Source of the DNA: PLA5 sp040901705
Lineage (GTDB): Bacteria > Planctomycetota > Planctomycetia > Pirellulales > PLA5
Assembly: GCA_040901705.1 (NCBI GenBank)
Contig: JBBDYI010000381.1
Span: forward strand, 1-10,809
Length of the DNA stretch: 10,809 bases
Direction: 5' to 3'
Shown: positions 1-6,314 of the stretch, piece after piece
Position numbering within the stretch: the stretch's first letter is position 1
Layout: every line of letters starts with the position of its first letter
The notes under the pieces: generated by a model
Databases searched by the model: none
Told to the model about the DNA's origin: nothing
What the model saw: only the letters and a program-made list of their open reading frames with translations
Translations under genes and position numbers: made by a program

Positions 1-15
1 GGCGCTCAGTCGTGA

Positions 16-142
16 AGCCTCATCGTGAAGCACTTGCCGAGGCGGTTGACCCAGTAACCGCCGGACCGGCAAGCTTCATGCTCCAACCCAGGAGGGAGGG
101 TGACGTCCAAGTTCCCGCAAACCGGACGTTCGCGATGAGGCT
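16..142. repeat. 10-bp inverted repeat bracketing an unidentified stretch
   Basis: AGCCTCATCG at 16-25 is repeated in perfect inverse as CGATGAGGCT at 133-142. Between them lies a small stem, GCGGTT at 42-47 pairing with AACCGC at 56-61 around an 8-base loop. The open frame at 12-218 has no recognisable protein signature and runs into a tandem repeat, so I do not call a gene. The stretch could be the edge of a mobile or structured element cut by the window start, but nothing identifies it. Confidence 0.3.
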
Positions 143-170
143 ACATTGGGGAAGCTCTTGGCTCCAGTGC

Positions 171-241
171 AAGGTTCAAGGTTTAAGGTTCAAGTTTCAA
201 GTTTCAAGGTTCAAATAAGGTTCAAGGCTTAAGGTTTAAGG
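171..241. repeat. Tandem 7-bp repeat (AAGGTTY)
   Basis: Nine heptamers can be read: AAGGTTC (171), AAGGTTT (178), AAGGTTC (185), AAGTTTC (192), AAGTTTC (199), AAGGTTC (206), then after a 4-base interruption AAGGTTC (217), AAGGCTT (224) and AAGGTTT (231). A partial AAGG ends the array. It stops 7 bases before the murF stop codon on the opposite strand, so it lies immediately downstream of the murE-murF unit. The low GC contrasts sharply with the surroundings. Function is unknown; a slipped-strand (variable number) repeat is plausible. Confidence 0.85.
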
Positions 242-248
242 CGTGCGC

Positions 249-1736
249 TTAGGCGGCGCGGCGAGTGGGTGCATGTTGCTGCTCGCTGTGGCGATTGAAG
301 ATTTTGTCGATCGCTTCGCTGCGAGCGCCTTGAAACAGCAGCACGTCGCCGGCTTGCGATTCTTGCTCGACGTAGTTGGCGGCGTCGTTTAGCGTTGGGC
401 AGGCGACGGCGTGCGCGAGCGGCATGCCTGCTTCGCGTGCTCGGTGGACGATCTCGCCGGCTTCGCGGCCGAAGGCCACGAGTCGGTCGGCCCCGGCGCG
501 CGAGACGACGTACTCGCCGAAGTTGCGATGCGTGCGATTCTGTGGCGAGGAAGCGACGTTTTCGTGGGCGTCGGCGTTCTCTTCACCGCAGATGACGAAC
601 CGTCGTCCCCGGGCGGCCGTCTCGCGCAGCAATTCCAGCCCTACGAGCGAATTTTTGCTGGGCGGCGGCGGGTCGTTGATGATCGTCAGTCCGTCGGCTT
701 GCGTGACGTCGCAGCGTCCGGGCGGCGGCACGAAGGCGGCCAGTGCGGCGGCGATTTCGTGCGGAGAGAATTCGAGAATCCGGCCCACGGCGTAAGCGGC
801 CAGCGCCGCGTGCAGGTGATGCCGCCCCCAGACGCGAGTGCGAATCGTGACGCCGTCGACGTCGAACCGTAGATGGCCGTCGCGATACTCGACGTTGGCG
901 GCCGATACGTCGCAGTCGCGGCGGCGGCCAAACGTGCGAACTGTGGCGGCTGTGGCCGACGCCATGCGGCGGACCGCGGCATCGTCACCGCAGAGAACCG
1001 CGAATCCGGCGGTGGAAAGGTGCGATAGCGTTTGGCGGGCAGCGCCGGCAGATTCGTCGGCGCTGGCGACGACGGCGATCCGCGGACGACAAAGCAACGC
1101 CGTCGCTTCGGCGCGGGCCGCGGAGTCCGCCGAAATCTGAACGAGGGCGTAATCGTCGGTGGCGTCGATGGCCAACAGTGAGAGTGGCGTCGCGACGCGG
1201 TCGTCGACGTTCGAGGCTGAATTCGATGCAGCGCGCGATGCGCGACTTGTAATTGGCGCCGTGCCGGCCAGTCGACTGCCGAGGACGCAATCGATCATCG
1301 CGGTGGCGGTGTCTCGATCGTCGCCGCATACGGCGATGACACTGCCACAGAACCGGTCGCGTCGCCAGCGGGCCAATTCCCACAGCGCCACGAGTGGATC
1401 GGCGACTTCGATCGCCCAACGTCCGGCGAACGGTTCGACGCGATGGTTTGAGACGACGCCCGACGCCCCGCGCATCAGGGCTTCACAGGCGGCGTCGACA
1501 TGTTTGCCGGTGCATTGCTCGGTCGAGCAAACGGAATTCATATCGCTGGGCATCGCCCAATAGACGTCGCCGCGCTGGACGTGACATGGATCGGTGACGA
1601 TGCGTTCGATTGGCGTCATGTCGCCGTCGCGTGGAGGCATGGCGGAGAGCCGCAGCGTGCCGCCGACGATATCGACGAGATCGCCCAAGGCGAGGTCGGT
1701 CAGGTGTACGAAACAGGATGGCGTGGCGGAGTGCAT
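249..1736 (-). CDS. murF: MurF-like Mur ligase family protein with degenerate catalytic motifs
   Basis: The 495-residue product aligns by eye with the three-domain MurF/MurE layout. The N-terminal domain includes TDPCHVQRGDVYWA (48-61), the counterpart of DSR..PGD.F.A. The central ATPase-like domain starts near VIAVCGDD (133-140), and the C-terminal domain runs from about 340. Genuine MurF adds D-Ala-D-Ala to UDP-MurNAc-tripeptide using ATP. The ATP site is broken here: the usual TGSNGKTTT reads CGDDRDTAT (137-145), with Asp142 in place of the Walker A lysine. The NIG.AHL segment reads ASADESA (224-230), and the carbamylated-lysine segment is not recognisable. DDxYNANP reads NDPPPPSK and KGSR reads QGAR (469-472). 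It follows murE after a 74-base gap on the same strand. No clear Shine-Dalgarno precedes the ATG, but no alternative upstream ATG, GTG or TTG in frame fits. Fold assignment is firm; MurF activity is doubtful. Confidence 0.8.
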   Translation of the reverse strand: MHSATPSCFVHLTDLALGDLVDIVGGTLRLSAMPPRDGDMTPIERIVTDPCHVQRGDVYWAMPSDMNSVCSTEQCTGKHVDAACEALMRGASGVVSNHRVEPFAGRWAIEVADPLVALWELARWRRDRFCGSVIAVCGDDRDTATAMIDCVLGSRLAGTAPITSRASRAASNSASNVDDRVATPLSLLAIDATDDYALVQISADSAARAEATALLCRPRIAVVASADESAGAARQTLSHLSTAGFAVLCGDDAAVRRMASATAATVRTFGRRRDCDVSAANVEYRDGHLRFDVDGVTIRTRVWGRHHLHAALAAYAVGRILEFSPHEIAAALAAFVPPPGRCDVTQADGLTIINDPPPPSKNSLVGLELLRETAARGRRFVICGEENADAHENVASSPQNRTHRNFGEYVVSRAGADRLVAFGREAGEIVHRAREAGMPLAHAVACPTLNDAANYVEQESQAGDVLLFQGARSEAIDKIFNRHSEQQHAPTRRAA

Positions 1737-1810
1737 GGTCGGTGGGATGCGGCGAATGAGTCGGTTCGGGTCTGGGTCTGTTCGGAAGTGCGATGCGGGA
1801 TTTGTGGCCG

Positions 1811-3313
1811 TTAGCCGGCTTTCGCCGAAATCGTGGTCGCGGCGGCGTGTTGGTACAACCAGCCGCGGGCGAATTGGCGGTCGTCGAACTCGACGCGGTG
1901 CTTGCCGAACTGTTGGTGCGGCTGGTGGCCTCGGCCGGCGATTACGACACAATCGCCCGGTTCGGCGGCGGCGAGGGCCGCAGCGATCGCCTCGGCGCGG
2001 TCGCCGATCAATTGCGTTCGCTGCGGACGTTCGAATCCGCCGACGACATCGGCGAGAATCTGCTCGGGGTCTTCGTCGCGGGGGCTGTCGCTGGTGACAA
2101 TGGCCACGTCCGCTCCGCGTTCGACGGCGCGGGCAAGGGCGGGGCGTTGTCGACGGTCGCCGCCGCCGGACGCGCCGAAGACACAAATCAGCTTGCCCTC
2201 GGTCACTTGCCGCAACGACCGCAGCACGCTGGACATTGCCTCGCCGCCACGAGCATGATCGACGAACACGCCGAACGGCTGGCCGCACTCGACGCGGTCC
2301 ATGCGGCCGGGTATGCGCTGGACCGATTCGATGCCGCGGCAGATAGTGGTCAGTTCGATGCCGAAGGCGGCTCCGATGGCCGCGGCGTGCAGGCAGTTGT
2401 ATACGTTGTGATCGCCGATGAGCGGCGTGCGGACCGCGGCCGTTTCGTCGCCGACTTGCAGCAGAAACGTTTGTTCGCTGCGGAACTGCTCGACGACCGT
2501 GGCGGTGATTTCGCCGCGAGTTTTCATGCCGACCGTAAGCGCCGGGCCGTGCATGTCGGCCAACAGGCCAACGCACGCGGGGTCGTCGGCGTTGAGCACG
2601 GCGAAGCCATCGCTGGAAAGGTATCGCAGAATCCGCGCCTTGGCGTTGCGGTAGTTGACCAGCGAACCGTGGAAATCGAGATGATCGCGGCGGATGTTCG
2701 TGATGCAGGCGACGTCCAGTTCGACGCCGGAAAGGCGACGTTGGGCCAGCGCCCGGCTGGATATTTCCATCACGGCGTGAGTGCAGCCGGTGGCTTCGCT
2801 CTGGGCGAGCCATTTGGCCAGTACGTGGGGCGGCGGCGTGGTTTCGCTGGCGGAGTCGACGTCGATGCCGTCGCTGTAGCCGAACGTGCCCATGATCGAG
2901 GCGCGGACTCCGGCGGCTTCGAGCACGGCGGCGATCAGGCAGGACGTGGTGGTTTTTCCGTGGGTGCCGGTCACTCCGATGACTTTGACGCGGCGGCTGG
3001 GATCGCCGGCCAGCGCCTGGCAGAGCCTGGCGTAGGCGTGTCGCGTATCGGCGACGACGCACTGTGGAATGTTCGGAACCGGCACGAAGCGTTCGCAGAG
3101 GATTGCTTTGGCCCCGCGAGCGACGGCTTCGCGGGCGGCGTCGTGGCCATCGCGGTCGGGCTGGACCAGCGCGGCGAACACGTCGCCGGGCAATACGGCG
3201 CGCGGATCGCAGGTGCAGGACGTGGCCAGCACATCGCTGCCGCCGATCATGATCGACGTTGGCAGCAACGCGCCCAGGCTGACGCCGTGATTCTCTCGTC
3301 CGTCTTCGAGCAT
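1811..3313 (-). CDS. murE: MurE-type ligase: UDP-MurNAc-L-Ala-D-Glu : amino acid ligase
   Basis: This cytoplasmic ATP-dependent ligase adds the third stem-peptide residue (normally meso-diaminopimelate or lysine) to UDP-MurNAc-L-Ala-D-Glu. At 500 residues it matches the family (E. coli 495). Visible motifs are PGDVFAAL (42-49), the P-loop TGTHGKTTT (115-123), RDHLDFHG (209-216), Lys225 at the carbamylated-lysine position, NADDP (241-245) and PGRMDRVE (335-342). Several normally strict positions differ. MEVSSHAL reads MEISSRAL (182-189), DYAHTPDAL reads DHARGGEAM (352-360), the DAP motif DNPR reads DSPR (409-412), and GKGHE reads GRGHQ (460-464). The start is supported by GGAGG ten bases upstream. 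A promoter candidate lies about 145 bases upstream, and murF follows, probably on the same transcript. No ftsI or other division gene precedes it. It is clearly MurE family; substrate choice is uncertain. Confidence 0.88.
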   Translation of the reverse strand: MLEDGRENHGVSLGALLPTSIMIGGSDVLATSCTCDPRAVLPGDVFAALVQPDRDGHDAAREAVARGAKAILCERFVPVPNIPQCVVADTRHAYARLCQALAGDPSRRVKVIGVTGTHGKTTTSCLIAAVLEAAGVRASIMGTFGYSDGIDVDSASETTPPPHVLAKWLAQSEATGCTHAVMEISSRALAQRRLSGVELDVACITNIRRDHLDFHGSLVNYRNAKARILRYLSSDGFAVLNADDPACVGLLADMHGPALTVGMKTRGEITATVVEQFRSEQTFLLQVGDETAAVRTPLIGDHNVYNCLHAAAIGAAFGIELTTICRGIESVQRIPGRMDRVECGQPFGVFVDHARGGEAMSSVLRSLRQVTEGKLICVFGASGGGDRRQRPALARAVERGADVAIVTSDSPRDEDPEQILADVVGGFERPQRTQLIGDRAEAIAAALAAAEPGDCVVIAGRGHQPHQQFGKHRVEFDDRQFARGWLYQHAAATTISAKAG

Positions 3314-3323
3314 CGCTCGTTGG

Positions 3324-3328
3324 CCTCC
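3324..3328 (-). promoter_or_regulatory. Shine-Dalgarno of murE
   Basis: GGAGG on the minus strand lies 10 bases before the ATG at 3313 and fixes that start. The same frame has no better start with a ribosome-binding site further upstream. Confidence 0.65.
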
Positions 3329-3458
3329 GTGCCGTCGCGACGATTGGACGTTTGGATATTGCTGCCGCCGCGCCTCTTGCGAGATGGCACATCCGTGTGC
3401 CGGCGGAACATCGCAGGGGTCGCGGCGCTCGCCGAGCGTGGCTCGACGGCGGAAAGGG

Positions 3459-3486
3459 ATTTTGGCGAATCGGCCGATTGTGTCAA
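3459..3486 (-). promoter_or_regulatory. Candidate sigma70-type promoter for murE-murF
   Basis: On the minus strand a perfect TTGACA (3486-3481) is followed after 16 bases by CAAAAT (3464-3459), which matches TATAAT at four of six positions. It would give a leader of roughly 140 bases before murE. The perfect -35 box in a GC-rich background is the main support. Confidence 0.45.
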
Positions 3487-3554
3487 GGTTGATTCAGAGG
3501 GCGGATTCGGCGGGGCGCACCGGCGCGTCCGCACGCGACTCGGCGCCGCCAGAG

Positions 3555-3584
3555 TTGCCAGTGCTGCTGGCGCGAGGCTAAAGT
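3555..3584 (+). promoter_or_regulatory. Candidate promoter for the LamG/DUF1592-DUF1552 pair
   Basis: TTGCCA (3555-3560), an 18-base spacer, then TAAAGT (3579-3584): five of six and four of six consensus matches. It lies about 90 bases before the ATG at 3675. With the opposite-strand candidate at 3459-3486 it would make the 3314-3674 gap a divergent promoter region. Confidence 0.35.
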
Positions 3585-3617
3585 AACGGATGCTCGCGTG
3601 CGCGACGCGACCCCTTG

Positions 3618-3645
3618 CCGCCGCTGCATGACTTCACTGCGGCGG
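3618..3645 (+). promoter_or_regulatory. GC stem-loop in the leader of the DUF1592 gene
   Basis: CCGCCGC (3618-3624) pairs with GCGGCGG (3639-3645) around a 14-base loop. The stem ends 15 bases before the Shine-Dalgarno at 3661. In a GC-rich genome a 7-bp stem may be chance, but its position in the predicted leader makes a role in mRNA stability or translation possible. Confidence 0.3.
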
Positions 3646-3660
3646 AAATCAATGAACTCC

Positions 3661-3666
3661 GGAGGA
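3661..3666 (+). promoter_or_regulatory. Shine-Dalgarno that decides the DUF1592 gene start
   Basis: GGAGGA sits 8 bases before the ATG at 3675. The longer reading from an ATG at 3615 would bury this site and place 20 charged residues before the signal peptide, so 3675 is preferred. Confidence 0.75.
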
Positions 3667-3674
3667 TCGAACCG

Positions 3675-6314
3675 ATGGGGCTGGTGCGACCGACCTGCAT
3701 TGCAACGACGCTGCTCGGCCTGGCGGCGTGGTTGTTGTCGTCGCTGGCGACGACCGTCGCGGACGACAAGCAGCCGCAGCGCGTGAGCGATGGGCTGATC
3801 GCGCTTTACGATTTTTCCGATGGCGACGGAAAGACGATTCGCGATCGGTCGGGCGTCGGTGCGCCGCTCGATTTGGAGATTGAGGACGCCGGCCGCGTGC
3901 GATGGTCCGACGGGGCGCTGGCCGTCGAATCGCCGACGTTGATTTCCTCGTCGGGGCCGGCCAAGAAAATCGTCGGCGCGATCAAGAAGTCGAATGCGAT
4001 CACCATAGAAGCTTGGGTGACGCTGGCCAATGCGACGCAGGGCGGTCCGGCGCGGATCGTTTCGCTGTCGGCTAATGCCAGCGAGCGTAATTTCACGCTC
4101 GGCCAGGAGAAGGAAGTTTTCGACGTGCGGCTGCGGGCGACGGGCAGCGACAACAACGGGATACCGTCGACGAGCAGCCCGCGGAAGTCGCTGCAAGCGC
4201 GGCGGATGCACGTGGCGTTCACGCGCGAGCCGTCGGGCGCTGCGAAGATTTATGTCGACGGCAAGCAGGTGGTCGAGCGGAAGGTGCCCGGCGGTTTTGG
4301 CAATTGGGATGGGAAGCACCGGTTGCTGCTCGCGAACGAAGCGACGAAGGATCGGGCGTGGTTGGGCACGTATCATTTGGTGGCGGTGTACGATCGGGCG
4401 TTGTCGGCCGATGAAGTGCGGCGGAATTTTGCGGCGGGTGTTTCTTCGGGATCGATGGGACGTGCGCCCGACAAGGCGACGGCGGGGAATGTACTGTTCG
4501 AGACGAAGATTGCGCCGCTCTTTGCGCGGCATTGTTTGGAGTGTCACGATTCGGCGCTGGCGAAGGGGGGCTTGGATTTGTCGCGCAAAGATGCGGCGCT
4601 GGCCGGCGGCGAGAGCGGCAAGGTGTTCGAGGGCGGCAAAGCGGCGGGCGTGCTGTGGGACGCTATCGCGGCGGACGAAATGCCAAAGGACCGCCCGCCG
4701 CTTTCGACCGACGAGAAGGCTGCGATTCGCAGTTGGCTGGAGGCCGGCGCGGCGTGGCCGCTTGATCGGATCGACCCGGCGAACTATTTGCACGCGGGGC
4801 ACGCCGGCGACGTATGGGTGCAGCGGCTGACGGTGGCGGAATATGTCGAGACGGTGCGCAGCGCGGTCGGCGTGGATATTGCGAAGGAGACCCGCGAGTT
4901 GTTGCCGGCGGATTTGCGCGCCGATGGCTTTAGCAATACGGCGTATAACCTGGGCGTCGATCTCAAGCATATCGAAGCGTATGGCCGGCTGGCGGAGATC
5001 GTCGTGGGCCGGATGGACGCGGGGAAGTTCGCCGGGCGATTTTCCAAACAGCGGAGTCTGGACGCCGACAAGCTGGCGGATCTGGTGGCGGCGATGGGGA
5101 AGTGGCTGCTCCGCGGGCCGCTCGACGCCGAAGAAGTGAACGTTTATCGCGGCATCGCGTCGACGGTGATCGGGGCCGGCGGCGACTACGACGAAGCAGT
5201 GCGATACATCGTCGAAGCGATGCTCCAGTCGCCGCGGTTCGTGTATCGCATGGAGGATCAGCGGGGCGACGGTTCGCCGCGACGGGCGAATCAATACGAA
5301 CTGGCGTCGAGGATGAGCTATATCCTCTGGGGCGGGCCGCCGGACGAAGCCTTGTTCCGCGCCGCGGACCGCGGCGAGTTGGGCGATCGCGAAAAAGTCG
5401 CGGCCCAGGTGCGGCGGATGCTCGACGATCCGCGGACGATCGAGCGGTCGCGGCAGTTCGTGTCCGAATGGCTCAACCTTGGCCGGCTGGCCAATCTTCG
5501 GCCCGACGCGCGGCGTTTTCCAGAGTGGAACGCAGAACTGGCGGCCGATATGCGGGAAGAGACGCTGGCGTTCTTCACGGAAGTCGTTTGGAAGCAGAAG
5601 CGGCCGCTGGCCGATTTGCTCGATGCGCAACTGACGTTCGCGACGCCGCGGTTGGCGGAGCATTATGGGTTGAAACCGGCGGGCGACGCTCTGGTGCGAT
5701 ACGATTTGTCGGACGTGGGTGGCCGCGGCGGCATTCTGACGCACGGCAGCGTGTTGACCATCGGTGGCGACAACGCCTCGATGGTGTCGCGGGGATTGTT
5801 CGTGCTGCACGAGTTGCTGCGGGGGACGGTTAACGCGCCGCCGCCGTGCGTGAACACAACGCCGCCACCGACCAAGGCCGGCCTCTCGCATCGCGGCATT
5901 GCCGAGGCCCGGGTCGCCAACGTAAACTGCGGCGTCTGTCACGTGCGGTTCGAGCCGCTGGCCTACGGGCTGGAGAAATTCGACGGCGTGGGCGCGTATC
6001 ACGAACGGGACGCCCACGGAAACCAGCTTCGCGACGACGGCGAAGTGCTGTTTCCCGGCGACGCGAAGGCGATCCAGTACAAATCGTCGGCGGAACTCAT
6101 GAAGTTGCTGGCGGACAGCCCGCGCGTCCGAGAAAGTCTGACTTGGAAGGTGACGCAGTTCGCGCTTGGTCGGCCGCTGTCGGCGGTCGATGCGCCGATC
6201 GTTGCCGAGATTCATAAGATCGCCGAAAAGAACGGCGGAACCTACGCCAATTTGATTACGGCGATCGTGATGAGCGATCTGGTGCAGAAGAAACGCACGG
6301 AGAAAAACGGATGA
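3675..6314 (+). CDS. Exported LamG / cytochrome c / DUF1587-1595-1592-1588-1585 protein
   Basis: An 879-residue planctomycete-type protein. A signal peptide covers about residues 1-29 (hydrophobic 9-25, probable cleavage after TVA). A LamG/concanavalin-like domain (about 37-250) follows, opening with GLIALYDF. A cytochrome c-like domain (about 272-363) has the haem motif CLECH (287-291) and a candidate axial Met336 in DEMP. Then come DUF1587 (from RLTVAEY, 384), DUF1595 (about 465-525), DUF1592 (about 530-660, with SRMSYILWGGPPDE), DUF1588 (about 675-775) and DUF1585 (about 800-875, with FALGRPL). DUF1588 carries a second CxxCH, CGVCH at 752-756, followed by the family pattern EPLAYGLEKFD. 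These domains nearly always occur next to a DUF1552 gene, as here, where the stop overlaps the next start by 4 bases (ATGA). The biochemical role is unknown. Haem binding suggests periplasmic electron transfer, and LamG suggests binding to a glycan or protein; both are inference. Confidence 0.92.
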   Translation: MGLVRPTCIATTLLGLAAWLLSSLATTVADDKQPQRVSDGLIALYDFSDGDGKTIRDRSGVGAPLDLEIEDAGRVRWSDGALAVESPTLISSSGPAKKIVGAIKKSNAITIEAWVTLANATQGGPARIVSLSANASERNFTLGQEKEVFDVRLRATGSDNNGIPSTSSPRKSLQARRMHVAFTREPSGAAKIYVDGKQVVERKVPGGFGNWDGKHRLLLANEATKDRAWLGTYHLVAVYDRALSADEVRRNFAAGVSSGSMGRAPDKATAGNVLFETKIAPLFARHCLECHDSALAKGGLDLSRKDAALAGGESGKVFEGGKAAGVLWDAIAADEMPKDRPPLSTDEKAAIRSWLEAGAAWPLDRIDPANYLHAGHAGDVWVQRLTVAEYVETVRSAVGVDIAKETRELLPADLRADGFSNTAYNLGVDLKHIEAYGRLAEIVVGRMDAGKFAGRFSKQRSLDADKLADLVAAMGKWLLRGPLDAEEVNVYRGIASTVIGAGGDYDEAVRYIVEAMLQSPRFVYRMEDQRGDGSPRRANQYELASRMSYILWGGPPDEALFRAADRGELGDREKVAAQVRRMLDDPRTIERSRQFVSEWLNLGRLANLRPDARRFPEWNAELAADMREETLAFFTEVVWKQKRPLADLLDAQLTFATPRLAEHYGLKPAGDALVRYDLSDVGGRGGILTHGSVLTIGGDNASMVSRGLFVLHELLRGTVNAPPPCVNTTPPPTKAGLSHRGIAEARVANVNCGVCHVRFEPLAYGLEKFDGVGAYHERDAHGNQLRDDGEVLFPGDAKAIQYKSSAELMKLLADSPRVRESLTWKVTQFALGRPLSAVDAPIVAEIHKIAEKNGGTYANLITAIVMSDLVQKKRTEKNG

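Noticed and set aside
12..218. Small open frame at the left edge (68 codons)
   Set aside because: No ribosome site, no family resemblance, and its C-terminus is translated from the heptamer array.
1737..3392. N-terminal extension of the murF reading frame, 552 codons longer
   Set aside because: The frame stays open because of GC-rich codon bias, but it runs through murE in another frame, is arginine- and proline-rich, and has no protein-family signal. MurF similarity begins near the ATG at 1736.
1793..3586. 597-codon open frame on the plus strand opposite murE
   Set aside because: It is antisense to a clearly recognisable MurE and its translation has no domain signature.
3483..6215. 910-codon open frame on the minus strand opposite the LamG/DUF1592 gene
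   Set aside because: It is antisense to a protein with unmistakable domains, and the translation is arginine/histidine-rich as expected for a shadow frame.
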